Shown here one piece after another: positions 1 through 8,284 of a stretch of 25,831 nucleotides of DNA. The stretch's first letter is position 1. Each line of letters starts with the position of its first letter. The position numbers were made by a program, and so were the translations under genes. Source of the DNA: a virus. The notes below the pieces were generated by a model, which saw nothing but the letters and a program-made list of their open reading frames with translations, searched no databases and was not told the DNA's origin. The stretch lies in IMG/VR virus record IMGVR_UViG_3300021138_000151, positions 1-25,831 of that record, one strand, 5' to 3'.

Positions 1-156
1 TCTACTAATCCAAGTGGGTATCTAACAAGTATTACTTCAAGCCAAGTAACTACGGCTCTTGGATACACACCATATAATTCTACTAATCCAAGTGGGTATG
101 TAACAGGATCTGGATCAGTTGCTTATGCTACTTCAGCCGGGTCCGCTAGCACATTT
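1..156 (+). repeat. Tail fibre shaft repeat, 78-bp period
   Basis: A 21-base string starting tctactaatccaagtggg occurs at 1-21 and again, identical, at 79-99, a period of 78 bases or 26 codons. It encodes STNPSGY followed by L/V-T. Only one full unit plus the start of a second is visible; more copies may lie upstream of the window. Confidence 0.75.
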
Positions 157-579
157 ACTAGCACATCACAAAACTCACAATTTAATTCAATTGGTGTTGG
201 TACTGCAGCTTCTACATCAACAGGTGATATTCGTGCTACAGCTGATATTACTGCTTATTATTCATCAGATCGTACGCTTAAGGAAAACATTAGTAATATA
301 ACTAATGCTATTGATAAAGTAAATAAAATTCGTGGTGTTAACTTTGACTGGACAAATGAATATATCACTGATCATGGCGGAGAAGACGGATACTTTGTTA
401 GAAAACATGATATTGGTGTTATCGCTCAGGAAATTGAAGAAGTACTTCCAGAAGTCGTTGCTACTAGAGATGATGGTATTAAAGCAGTTAAATATGATCG
501 TATAGTACCATTATTGATTGAAGCTATTAAAGAATTATCTTGTGAAGTAGCATATTTAAAATCAAAATTAGGAAACTAA
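1..579 (+). CDS. Tail fibre protein, C-terminal part with S74 intramolecular chaperone
   Basis: The reading frame is open from the first base of the window, so this is the 3' end (192 codons) of a longer tail fibre gene. The first 40 or so residues hold a repeat unit, STNPSGY plus a spacer ending ALGYTPYN, once complete and once started again. This is typical of triple-stranded fibre shafts. The last ~105 residues match the peptidase S74 / intramolecular chaperone domain: SSDRTLKENI (bases 262-291), then GVIAQEIEEVLPEVV and a final VKYDRIVPLLIEAIKEL helix. In this family the chaperone helps the fibre trimerise and then cuts itself off just before the Ser of the SDRxLK motif, using a Ser-Lys pair; both residues are present. 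Host receptor binding is inferred from fibre identity. The N-terminus and total length lie outside the window. Confidence 0.9.
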   Translation, partial: STNPSGYLTSITSSQVTTALGYTPYNSTNPSGYVTGSGSVAYATSAGSASTFTSTSQNSQFNSIGVGTAASTSTGDIRATADITAYYSSDRTLKENISNITNAIDKVNKIRGVNFDWTNEYITDHGGEDGYFVRKHDIGVIAQEIEEVLPEVVATRDDGIKAVKYDRIVPLLIEAIKELSCEVAYLKSKLGN

Positions 580-580
580 T

Positions 581-1087
581 ATGACTACTGAATTACAAAC
601 TTCAGGTCAAATTTCTATGTCTCAAATTAACAGTTATTTTTCTCTAGGTAATGATTTGAGCCCTTACTGCGGTACAACTTATTGGAGTAGGTATCCCGGA
701 GCTACAGATTTTAATTATGTTTTTAGTGTCCTTCAAGTAACTGGAACGTTTAATTCTAGTAACCTTAAAATGAGTGATTTCTACGGTAAAAGAAAAAATC
801 AAGGTTTTACAATTACTTACCCTCTACTTACGCATAATGGCACTCCTTTTACATGGAGTATAACAAATGCTAATGCATACGAATATATACAGATTTGGGC
901 TCAAATACCCAGTGGTGGTAATTTTCATATTGCGGAATCCGATAATGTATTTATTCAATGCGATTCCAGCGGATCTTATTTTAATTATTTAGGAGATTGG
1001 TCCCCCGATACTGGTTCTGCAGACGTTTATTTTAGACGCTTTGATGGCACCACATATCATCTTTCTATATATGTATATTCGTCATAA
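581..1087 (+). CDS. Small probable tail/fibre-associated virion protein
   Basis: This 168-residue protein has no catalytic motif that I recognise. Near the N-terminus it has SGQISMSQINSYF, and around residues 60-70 KMSDFYGKRK. Such short IS-x-S-x-I and S-D-x-YG motifs recur at the start of many small tail-fibre-like and structural proteins of T4-like phages of aquatic bacteria. The remaining ~100 residues are rich in Tyr, Ser, Gly and aromatic residues with alternating polar and hydrophobic positions, suggesting a beta-sandwich. It starts one base after the fibre stop codon, with AGGA at 570-573 as the probable ribosome binding site, so it is probably co-expressed with the fibre. The place between a fibre gene and gene 13 is where T4 carries fibre and whisker genes, which supports a virion role. 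Exact function unknown. Confidence 0.6.
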   Translation: MTTELQTSGQISMSQINSYFSLGNDLSPYCGTTYWSRYPGATDFNYVFSVLQVTGTFNSSNLKMSDFYGKRKNQGFTITYPLLTHNGTPFTWSITNANAYEYIQIWAQIPSGGNFHIAESDNVFIQCDSSGSYFNYLGDWSPDTGSADVYFRRFDGTTYHLSIYVYSS

Positions 1088-1104
1088 TTAATTAAGGTAA
1101 AAAA

Positions 1105-1845
1105 ATGGCAATTCCAAATTCAAGAGATAGTTTCAAACAATATTGTTTACGTAAACTAGGCGCACCTGTTATTGAAATTAACGTAGATGACGATCAAGTA
1201 GATGATCGTATTGATGAAGCATTGCTTTATTTTGCTGATTATCATTTTGATGGTACTGAAAAAACTTATTATAAATATAAGATAACTGCTCCTGATATCA
1301 CAAATCAATATATTACATTACCAGATAATATTATTGGAGCAGTCGATTTATTTCCAATTGGTCAAGGATTAAATACAAACAATCTATTCAATATTCGTTA
1401 TCAGATTGCTTTGAATGATCTTTACACTTTGACATCTGTTTCGATGGTGCCATATTATATGGCTTTAACTCATGTACAGTTTCTTGAACAAATGTTAGTT
1501 GGTCAACAACCTATTCGTTATAATCGTCATGTAAATAAATTTTATATTGATATGGATTGGACAATTATTAATGTTGGTGATTATATTGTTATATCAGCAT
1601 ATCAAGTTGTTGATCCTGATGAATTTACTAGAACGTGGGGCGACCGTTGGTTAGCTCGTTATGCTTCAGCACTTATTAAGCAACAGTGGGGTTCAAATCT
1701 TAAAAAGTTTGAAGGTATGAAATTACCAGGTGGCTTAACATTTAATGGTCAAAAAATATATGATGAAGCTACTGAAGAAAGAAGAGAATTAGAACTAGAA
1801 ATGATTACAAGTTACAGTCTTCCAATTACAGATATGATAGGCTGA
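1105..1845 (+). CDS. gp13: Neck protein gp13
   Basis: 246 residues. The N-terminus (IPNSRDSFKQYCLRKLGAP, then VIEINVDDDQVDDRIDEAL) is the well-known start of the gp13 neck protein of T4-like phages. gp13 and gp14 form the head completion or neck complex that seals the filled head and joins it to the tail. The C-terminal half contains a WGDRWLARYASALIKQQWG-like helix and an acidic TEERRELELEM segment. It is followed one base later by gene 14, the T4 order. An exact TATAAATA at 1270-1277 lies inside this gene and is probably a chance match. The start has a modest AAGG ribosome binding site. Confidence 0.92.
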   Translation: MAIPNSRDSFKQYCLRKLGAPVIEINVDDDQVDDRIDEALLYFADYHFDGTEKTYYKYKITAPDITNQYITLPDNIIGAVDLFPIGQGLNTNNLFNIRYQIALNDLYTLTSVSMVPYYMALTHVQFLEQMLVGQQPIRYNRHVNKFYIDMDWTIINVGDYIVISAYQVVDPDEFTRTWGDRWLARYASALIKQQWGSNLKKFEGMKLPGGLTFNGQKIYDEATEERRELELEMITSYSLPITDMIG

Positions 1846-1846
1846 G

Positions 1847-2569
1847 ATGGCAACCAATTTTTATTTCAACAATTTTAATGCTTCAGGTGAACAATATTTA
1901 CTTGAAAATTTAATTATTGAATCAATTAAAATATATGGCGAAGATATATATTATGTTCCTAGAAATTTAGGTAACTTTGATGCCTTATATACTGCTGATG
2001 ACCAATCATATTATAATCATGCTATTCTAGTTGAAATGTATATTAAATCAGTAGACGGATTTGAAGGCGACGGTAATTTTATGTCTAAATTTGGTCTTGA
2101 AATAAAAGACCAGGTTACTTTTTCTATTGCACAAAGAGTCTTTACTGATGAAATTGGACGCCAACATGATTTAGTTAGACCAAGAGAAGGTGATATTATT
2201 TTCTTTCCATTAAACAATAAATGTTTTCAAATTACATTTGTTAATAAATTTGAAATGTTTTATCAATTAGGTGGATTACAAACTTGGGAACTTACTTGTG
2301 AACTATTTGAATATAGTGACGAATCATTTAACACAGGTATTCCTGAAATTGATGCAATACAAAATCGTTTAAGTACAAATATTTTAGATTATGCTATAAC
2401 TGATGAAACAGGTTTGTATCTATTAGATGATAATGATAATTATTTAGTAACAGAACATTATGATCTTAATACTATAGTAGGAACTGGTACGAACGATACA
2501 ATTCAAGAAGCTGCTGGTAATATGTTAGATTGGAGTGTCCATGATCCATTTAGTGAAGGTCATCTATAA
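1847..2569 (+). CDS. gp14: Neck protein gp14
   Basis: 240 residues, beginning ATNFYFNNFNASGEQYLLE and followed by IIESIKIYGEDIYYVPR, the conserved N-terminus of the gp14 neck protein. It works with gp13 at the portal vertex after DNA packaging, before tail attachment. The middle part (REGDIIFFPLNNKCFQITFV, then QLGGLQTWELTCELFEYS) is the typical beta-rich core of this family. The C-terminal ~50 residues are Asp/Asn/Thr-rich and probably exposed. The start is one base after the gene 13 stop, and the stop overlaps the gene 15 start (TAATG), indicating translational coupling of 13-14-15. Confidence 0.92.
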   Translation: MATNFYFNNFNASGEQYLLENLIIESIKIYGEDIYYVPRNLGNFDALYTADDQSYYNHAILVEMYIKSVDGFEGDGNFMSKFGLEIKDQVTFSIAQRVFTDEIGRQHDLVRPREGDIIFFPLNNKCFQITFVNKFEMFYQLGGLQTWELTCELFEYSDESFNTGIPEIDAIQNRLSTNILDYAITDETGLYLLDDNDNYLVTEHYDLNTIVGTGTNDTIQEAAGNMLDWSVHDPFSEGHL

Positions 2570-3402
2570 TGTTTAATCAAACATTTTATTTTCAAACAAT
2601 AAGAAAATATGTAACACTATTTGGTACGTTATTTAACGAAATAGCTATTACTAGAGAAGACTCTTTAGGTCATTTAACAGCTCTTATTAAAGTACCTGTT
2701 ACATATGCACCAAAAGAAAAGATGTTAGCTCGTCTACAAGAAGATCCAAATATTGATCGTCCATCAGCAACTGTTACATTACCATATATTTCTTTTGAAA
2801 TGACAGATGTATCTTATGATAGTTCTAGAAAATTAATTACAACTAATAGAATAGCTGTAAAAGATTCAACTAATCCAAATTCATTTAAATATCAATATAA
2901 TCCAGTACCATATAATTTTGGTTTTAGATTATACATTTATGTTAAAAATGCTGAGGACGGAACTAAAATTGTAGAACAAATACTTCCTTTCTTTACACCA
3001 GATTTTACAGCTCACGTTAATTTAATACCTGAAATGAATGTAAACATGGAAATACCTGTTATTATGAACAGTGTTTCTCAAGACGATACATATGAAGGTA
3101 ACTTTATTGAACGTCGTGCTATTATATGGACATTAGATTTTACCCTTAAAGGTTATATTTATGGACCAGTTAAAAATAGTGCAATTATTAAATTTGCCAA
3201 TACAGTTTTTTATGTTCCATCATTTTTTACTGATATAGCAAATGCGCCTACTCAAACACCATTTGCTTTTTATACATCAATAACACCTGGATTAACAGCA
3301 AACGGTCAACCAACATCTAATGGACTTTTATCAGTAAGTCCACTTTCAATTAATGTAGATGATGATTTTGGATATGTAATAAAAACAACAGATGGTATGT
3401 GA
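2569..3402 (+). CDS. gp15: Tail terminator / proximal sheath stabiliser gp15
   Basis: 277 residues starting FNQTFYFQTIRKYVTLFGTLFNEIAITR, typical of gp15, which caps the sheath and tube at the head-proximal end and makes the joint to the neck. Recognisable core segments are KVPVTYAPKEKMLARLQEDP (about residues 43-62) and PYISFEMTDVSYDSSRK, followed by a long beta-rich part. Length is close to the T4 protein (272 residues). The start codon overlaps the gene 14 stop, and the stop overlaps the gene 16 start, so the genes are co-translated. Function is by family membership and position; no enzymatic activity is expected. Confidence 0.9.
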   Translation: MFNQTFYFQTIRKYVTLFGTLFNEIAITREDSLGHLTALIKVPVTYAPKEKMLARLQEDPNIDRPSATVTLPYISFEMTDVSYDSSRKLITTNRIAVKDSTNPNSFKYQYNPVPYNFGFRLYIYVKNAEDGTKIVEQILPFFTPDFTAHVNLIPEMNVNMEIPVIMNSVSQDDTYEGNFIERRAIIWTLDFTLKGYIYGPVKNSAIIKFANTVFYVPSFFTDIANAPTQTPFAFYTSITPGLTANGQPTSNGLLSVSPLSINVDDDFGYVIKTTDGM

Positions 3403-3824
3403 TGCAAGATAAAAAAAATGATCCAATAAGTAATGCTCTTGGTTTGTCACCATTAGTAATTAACGATTCAGTAAAAGCTATAGCAATAAAAGCACATGAT
3501 GATAGTGCTAAAAATGATTTTGAAATGGCTCGTTCTAATATACATGAAGTTATTCAAAATGGGACATTTGCTATTGAAAAATTAGCTCAAATAGCAGACT
3601 CAAGTCAGCATCCTAGAGCATTTGAAGTATTAGCTAAGTTAATGGATACGATGCTACAAGCTAACAAAGATTTAATGGAGTTACAAAAAAATATTCGCGA
3701 AATTGATGCGAAAGATACTCCAATAAACGATCAAGCTAAATCAGTAACAAATAATCTTTTCGTTGGCTCAACTGCTGACCTTCAGAAAGCAATTGAAGGT
3801 ATGAAAAATGGCTCAGCCTCCTAA
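3402..3824 (+). CDS. gp16: Small terminase subunit gp16
   Basis: About 140 residues, mainly helical, with the pattern of T4-like gp16: an N-terminal DPISNALGLSP segment, a central coiled-coil stretch (FEMARSNIHEVIQNGTFAIE, then ADSSQHPRAFEVLAKLMDTM) and a C-terminal tail with TNNLFVGSTADLQKA. gp16 forms a ring that recognises DNA and regulates the gp17 packaging motor. A GTG at 3399 lies one codon before the ATG at 3402; the ATG overlaps the gene 15 stop as TGATG and is preferred. The 3' end overlaps gene 17 by 17 bases, as commonly seen for this pair. Confidence 0.88.
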   Translation: MQDKKNDPISNALGLSPLVINDSVKAIAIKAHDDSAKNDFEMARSNIHEVIQNGTFAIEKLAQIADSSQHPRAFEVLAKLMDTMLQANKDLMELQKNIREIDAKDTPINDQAKSVTNNLFVGSTADLQKAIEGMKNGSAS

Positions 3825-5460
3825 AGGATATAATGGTAATACACTTTTAAAACGTTCCAATCAAGTAATTGAATGGACGCCTGATCTTGTTGAAGAATAT
3901 ATAAAGTGTTCTAAAGATCCAATTTATTTTACTGAAACATATATGAAAATTATTAATATCGATAAGGGATTAGTAAGTTTCAAATTATATGACTATCAGA
4001 AAGAAATGATTAATTCTTTCGCAGATCATCGTTTTAATGTTGTTGCTACTGCACGACAAGCTGGTAAATCAACTGTAACTTGTGCTTTTATTCTTTGGTA
4101 TACTATATTTCATCCAGAAAAAACAGTTGCTTTACTTGCTAATAAAGGCGAAACTGCACGTGAAATTCTACAACGTATTCAGTTATCATATCAGTATTTG
4201 CCTAATTGGTTACAACAGGGCATTAAAGAATTTAGAGCTGGAGCTATTGTATTTGAAAATAATTCTCGTGTTATCGCAGCTGCTACATCATCAGATGCCA
4301 TTCGTGGTTATTCTATAAACCTATTATTCATTGACGAAGCAGCATTTATTGAGAACTGGGATACATTTTTTACTTCTGTTTATCCTACTATTTCGTCTGG
4401 TAAAGAATCAAAAATTATTCTTGTGTCTACACCAAATGGTATGAATCATTTTTATGCTATTTGGCAAAACGCTATAGAAAAACGAAATAATTATAATCCT
4501 ATAAAAGTATCGTATGAGCGTGTTCCAGGTCGTGATCAAAAATGGCGTGAAGAAACTTTATCTTCAATGAACTTTAACATTGAAAAATTTGAACAGGAAT
4601 ATTGTGTTGAGTTTATGGGTAGCTCTGGCACTTTAATTGCTGGTTGGAAATTAAAAGAACTTGTACATATAACTCCAATTATTTTTAAAGAAGGTTTAAG
4701 TCAATATAATATTCCTGAAGAAAAACATTCATATGTTATAGTATGTGACGTATCAAGAGGTAAAGGATTAGATTATTCTGCATTCTCTGTTATGGATGTT
4801 ACTGTTATGCCATATAAACAAGTATGTGTGTATCGTAATAATATGATAGCACCAATAGATTATGCTAGTGTTATTTTTAGAATAGCTAAATCATATAATA
4901 ATGCTTCTGTACTTGTTGAAATTAATGATATAGGTGAACAAGTTAGTCACTCATTACATTATGATTTTGAATATGATAATGTGTTGTTTACAGAAAATGC
5001 TGGTAGAGCAGGTAAACGTATTAGCACTGGTTTTGGTAATGGTAATAGCACAGATAAAGGTATTAGAACAACAAAACCAGTTAAAGCTACTGGTTGTGCT
5101 ATTCTTAAATTATTAATTGAGCAAAATCAATTAATAATAAATGATTTTCATACTATTGAAGAATTATCTACATTCTCTCGTAAAAATCAAAGTTACGAAG
5201 CAGAAAATGGTAAACATGATGATATGGTTATGCCATTAGTATTGTTTGCTTGGCTTTCTGATCAACAATATTTCAAAGAATACACGGATATAAATACATT
5301 AAGTAAACTTCGAGAAAAAACTGATGATGATATAGTAAATGATTTGTCTCCTTTTGGATTTGTAGACGATGGCAGAGGTGATTCATATTCCGAATATGAT
5401 ATATCTCGTAATGATAATTGGATGTTTGGAGAATTTGGAGTTGAAAATGAAAAATTATAA
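3808..5460 (+). CDS. gp17: Large terminase subunit gp17 (ATPase and nuclease)
   Basis: 550 residues with both activities of the packaging motor visible. The N-terminal ATPase has a Walker A-like ARQAGKST at residues 82-89 and a Walker B LLFIDEAAF at 172-180 (D176, catalytic E177), followed by the coupling motif VSTPNG. The C-terminal RNase H-fold nuclease has D314 in CDVSRGKGLDYSAF, E371 in VEINDIGEQV and D471/D472 in KHDDMVMP, matching the metal-binding acidic triad of T4 gp17. It translocates DNA into the prohead through the gp20 portal and cuts concatemers. Length is somewhat below T4 gp17 (610). It overlaps gene 16 at its start and ends inside the late promoter of gene 18. Confidence 0.96.
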   Translation: MAQPPKGYNGNTLLKRSNQVIEWTPDLVEEYIKCSKDPIYFTETYMKIINIDKGLVSFKLYDYQKEMINSFADHRFNVVATARQAGKSTVTCAFILWYTIFHPEKTVALLANKGETAREILQRIQLSYQYLPNWLQQGIKEFRAGAIVFENNSRVIAAATSSDAIRGYSINLLFIDEAAFIENWDTFFTSVYPTISSGKESKIILVSTPNGMNHFYAIWQNAIEKRNNYNPIKVSYERVPGRDQKWREETLSSMNFNIEKFEQEYCVEFMGSSGTLIAGWKLKELVHITPIIFKEGLSQYNIPEEKHSYVIVCDVSRGKGLDYSAFSVMDVTVMPYKQVCVYRNNMIAPIDYASVIFRIAKSYNNASVLVEINDIGEQVSHSLHYDFEYDNVLFTENAGRAGKRISTGFGNGNSTDKGIRTTKPVKATGCAILKLLIEQNQLIINDFHTIEELSTFSRKNQSYEAENGKHDDMVMPLVLFAWLSDQQYFKEYTDINTLSKLREKTDDDIVNDLSPFGFVDDGRGDSYSEYDISRNDNWMFGEFGVENEKL

Positions 5461-5463
5461 ATA
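5456..5463 (+). promoter_or_regulatory. T4-type late promoter for gene 18
   Basis: Exact TATAAATA, the gp55-dependent late promoter element of T4, spanning the last bases of gene 17 and the gap before gene 18. With T4 spacing, transcription would start near 5469, leaving a leader of about 38 bases that includes the strong AAGGAGA ribosome binding site near 5495. Confidence 0.7.
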
Positions 5464-5506
5464 TTCTAGAATTTAAAATTATTTTTTCCATGGAAGGAGA
5501 ATCCAA

Positions 5507-7585
5507 ATGCCATTCCAAGTTAGTCCAGGTATTAATGTAACAGAAATTGATTTGACAACGATTGTACCAGCAGTATCAAGCACTGATGGTGCTATTGCTG
5601 GTCTTTATAATTGGGGTCCAGTTAACGAACGTATTTTAATTGATTCAGAACAAGCTCTTTTAACTCGTTTCGGTAAACCATCTAATTTAAATGCTGAAAC
5701 TTGGTTCACAGGTTCTAGTTTCTTGTCATACGGCAATCATCTATATGTTGTTCGTGCTGCTGACATTGATACAGTTTCTGCTCAAGCAATTACTCCAGGC
5801 GGTGCATTACATGCAAATAGTGAAAACACTGCTTTAAATAAACATGATTATGAAGCTAAAGAAGGAACATTTGGTACAGATATCCTTTATATGGCTAAGT
5901 ATCCTGGTTCTTTTGGTAACTCATTACGTGTTTCTGTTTGTGATACAGCACAAGGTTATCACAATAAAGAACTTTTAAAGACAGATGCTTCATCTAATAC
6001 TACTGGTTATTTTCAACTATATGTTGGAAGTAATACAGGTACACTTATTGTAAGTAACACTGCAACTGGAACAATAATTGAAGCAAATACAGCAGCTAGC
6101 CAAGTTCTTGGATCAGTATCAATTAGCGATTTAGTTGTTGTTGGTAACGCTACTATCGGAACTCAATATCTTAAAGTTACTGCTGTTGATAGTTCTTTAA
6201 CTTCTAATAGTACAGCACGTTATTTTAATATTCACTTTGAAGATAAATTAGCTCTTCATACAGACGTGGATGAAAATACAACTGATGGCGCTAATAATAT
6301 ATATTTTGAACGTAATTGGCAATATTTCAACCTTGTTGATAAGGCTCCAGGTACTTCAGCATATGTACAACAGTTTGGTAACACAGCAGCTGTTGATGAG
6401 CTCCATGTAGTAGTTATTGATGAAGGTGGCAAGTTTACAGGTTCTCCTGGAACTATTCTTGAAACATATAAATCACTTTCACGTGCTACAGATGGTAAGA
6501 CTGTAGATGGTGGTACTAACTATTATAAGAATATCATTAATGACCAATCACAATTTATCTGGTATATTAATGATCGTGACGTAGCAACACAATCAAACAC
6601 AGCAATGCTTATTACATCTGGTTCTAATACAGCTATTTTAGACATTCAGATGCAAGGCGGAACTGAAATGGCTGATGAAACAAATGTTTCAATAGCAACT
6701 ATTGCTACTGGTTATGATTATTTTGTTTCAGCAGAAGATGTTGATGTATCACTTATTTTAACTGGTAAGTCAATTGGTGCTGGTGCATATAATACACAAC
6801 TTTCAAATTATATTGTCGATAATATCGTAGAAGTAAGAAAAGATTGTGTGGCATTTATTTCACCTAATAAGGATTCTGTTGTTAACAATGTTGGTTATGA
6901 AGCAGATAGTATTGTAGGATTTAGAAACGATTCTCGTGATACATCTTATGCAGTATTAGATTCTGGATACAAAAAGATGTATGATCGTTATAACGACATT
7001 TATCGTTGGATTCCACTTAACGGTGATATTGCAGGTCTTTGTGTAAGAACAGATACTACAAATGATCCATGGTGGTCACCAGCTGGTTTCAATCGTGGTC
7101 AAATTAAGAATTTAGTACAACTTGCTTATAATCCACGTAAGGCTGATAGAGATACTCTTTATAAGAATGGCATCAACCCAGTTGTTACATTCCCAGGTCA
7201 AGGCACAGTATTATTTGGTGATAAAACTATGCAGTCTAAGCCATCAGCATTCGATCGTATTAACGTTCGCAGATTGTTTATTGTTCTTGAAAAAGCAATT
7301 TCAACAGCTGCTAAGTTTACACTATTCGAATTTAATGATGCGTTTACACGTTCACAATTCCGTAACCTAATTACACCATATCTACGTGATGTAAAAGGTC
7401 GTCGTGGTGTAACAGACTTCCTTGTTGTTTGTGATGAAACAAATAATACTGGAGAAATTATTGACCGTAACGAATTTGTTGGTGACATTTACATTAAGCC
7501 AGCTCGTTCTATCAACTTTATCCAACTTAATTTTGTTGCTGTACGTACAGGCGTTCAGTTTGCTGAAGTAGTTGGCCAGTTCTAA
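5507..7585 (+). CDS. gp18: Tail sheath protein gp18
   Basis: 692 residues, close to T4 gp18 (659). The N-terminus FQVSPGINVTEIDLTTIVP, then AVSSTDGAIAGLYNWGPVNE, and the C-terminal segment GRRGVTDFLVVCDETNN, then NEFVGDIYIKPARSINFIQL, are hallmarks of contractile sheath proteins. The C-terminal domain forms the intertwined inner mesh around the tube; the variable middle (about residues 100-330 here) corresponds to outward-facing protrusion domains and is Thr/Ser/Asn-rich. Sheath contraction drives the tube through the cell envelope. It has its own exact late promoter and a strong ribosome binding site (AAGGAGA), fitting a protein made in large amounts. Confidence 0.95.
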   Translation: MPFQVSPGINVTEIDLTTIVPAVSSTDGAIAGLYNWGPVNERILIDSEQALLTRFGKPSNLNAETWFTGSSFLSYGNHLYVVRAADIDTVSAQAITPGGALHANSENTALNKHDYEAKEGTFGTDILYMAKYPGSFGNSLRVSVCDTAQGYHNKELLKTDASSNTTGYFQLYVGSNTGTLIVSNTATGTIIEANTAASQVLGSVSISDLVVVGNATIGTQYLKVTAVDSSLTSNSTARYFNIHFEDKLALHTDVDENTTDGANNIYFERNWQYFNLVDKAPGTSAYVQQFGNTAAVDELHVVVIDEGGKFTGSPGTILETYKSLSRATDGKTVDGGTNYYKNIINDQSQFIWYINDRDVATQSNTAMLITSGSNTAILDIQMQGGTEMADETNVSIATIATGYDYFVSAEDVDVSLILTGKSIGAGAYNTQLSNYIVDNIVEVRKDCVAFISPNKDSVVNNVGYEADSIVGFRNDSRDTSYAVLDSGYKKMYDRYNDIYRWIPLNGDIAGLCVRTDTTNDPWWSPAGFNRGQIKNLVQLAYNPRKADRDTLYKNGINPVVTFPGQGTVLFGDKTMQSKPSAFDRINVRRLFIVLEKAISTAAKFTLFEFNDAFTRSQFRNLITPYLRDVKGRRGVTDFLVVCDETNNTGEIIDRNEFVGDIYIKPARSINFIQLNFVAVRTGVQFAEVVGQF

Positions 7586-7591
7586 TAAATA
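7584..7591 (+). promoter_or_regulatory. Possible late promoter variant before gene 19
   Basis: AATAAATA, a one-base variant of TATAAATA, lies in the 33-base gap between genes 18 and 19. The predicted start near 7597 would leave about 22 leader bases containing the AGAGGAG ribosome binding site. Gene 19 could equally be read through from the gene 18 promoter. Confidence 0.35.
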
Positions 7592-7618
7592 GAATGAGAA
7601 TCAGAGGAGTACTCAAAA

Positions 7619-8200
7619 ATGGCATTTAATGTTAACGATTTTATTTCACGTGGTCTAGAGTACGGTGGCGCTCGTCCATCGCTCTTTGAAGTAAGATTAT
7701 ATCCACCAGGCGCAGTTCAGCTTGATGCATCTAGCGTACAGAAGTTTTCTTTCATGTGCCAAGCTGCTAATCTACCACCAGCAACAATGTCTTCGATCGA
7801 TGTTCCATACTTCGGTCGTAAGATTAAAGTTGCAGGAGAACGTACATTCCAAGATTGGTCACTAACAATCATGAACGATGAAGATTTTACAGTTCGTTCA
7901 TTATTTGAAAAGTGGTCAAATTCGCTTAACTCTTTAGAATCAAATCTACGTAAATCAGGACTTGATACTGAAAACTATAAGGCAGATTTAGATGTTATCC
8001 AGTATGCTAAGGACGGAGAAGTTATTCGTTCTTATACAATTATTGGTGCATTCCCAACTGACGTTTCAGGTATTGAAGTTAATTGGTCATCAACAGGAGC
8101 AGTTCAGACATTTACTACTTCTCTTGCTTATGATTATTGGATTCCTCAGACAGAAACTTCTTCTAAGGGCAATTCCAATCAGTACGCTGGTTCGATTTAA
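7619..8200 (+). CDS. gp19: Tail tube protein gp19
   Basis: 193 residues. It starts AFNVNDFISRGLEYGGARPS and has the tube-fold signatures FMCQAANLPPATMSSIDVPY (residues 45-64) and FQDWSLTIMNDEDFTVRSLF, then a C-terminal GAFPTDVSGIEVNWSSTGAV. It matches T4 gp19 (163 residues) with a slightly longer C-terminus. gp19 hexamers stack to make the inner tube inside the gp18 sheath. It is followed by a strong hairpin terminator, so the 18-19 transcript probably ends there. A second protein with the same fold pattern is encoded at 15960-16481. Confidence 0.94.
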   Translation: MAFNVNDFISRGLEYGGARPSLFEVRLYPPGAVQLDASSVQKFSFMCQAANLPPATMSSIDVPYFGRKIKVAGERTFQDWSLTIMNDEDFTVRSLFEKWSNSLNSLESNLRKSGLDTENYKADLDVIQYAKDGEVIRSYTIIGAFPTDVSGIEVNWSSTGAVQTFTTSLAYDYWIPQTETSSKGNSNQYAGSI

Positions 8201-8243
8201 TTTAAATATTGAGTTTTTAGATTATGTGCCTCTGATATTATTT

Positions 8244-8273
8244 GGGAGAGGCATTAATGCCTCTCTCTTTTTT
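8244..8273 (+). terminator. Rho-independent terminator after gene 19
   Basis: GGGAGAGGCA (8244-8253), loop TTAA, then TGCCTCTCTC (8258-8267) form a ten-pair stem with one G-U pair, followed directly by six T (8268-8273). It lies in the 84-base gap between genes 19 and 20 and should separate the tail unit from the head unit. The gene 20 ribosome binding site AGGAG begins at 8274, immediately after the T run. Confidence 0.9.
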
Positions 8274-8284
8274 AGGAGTTTTTG

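Noticed and set aside
1270-1277. Exact TATAAATA late promoter element
   Set aside because: It lies inside gene 13, encoding Tyr-Tyr-Lys-Tyr-Lys, with no start codon at the right distance. Chance matches are expected in AT-rich coding sequence.
5289-5296. Second exact TATAAATA, inside gene 17
   Set aside because: It is about 210 bases before gene 18, while a better-placed exact copy lies at 5456-5463. A minor start cannot be excluded.
8282-8284. TTG as the gene 20 start
   Set aside because: Only three bases after AGGAG; the ATG one codon later has normal spacing.
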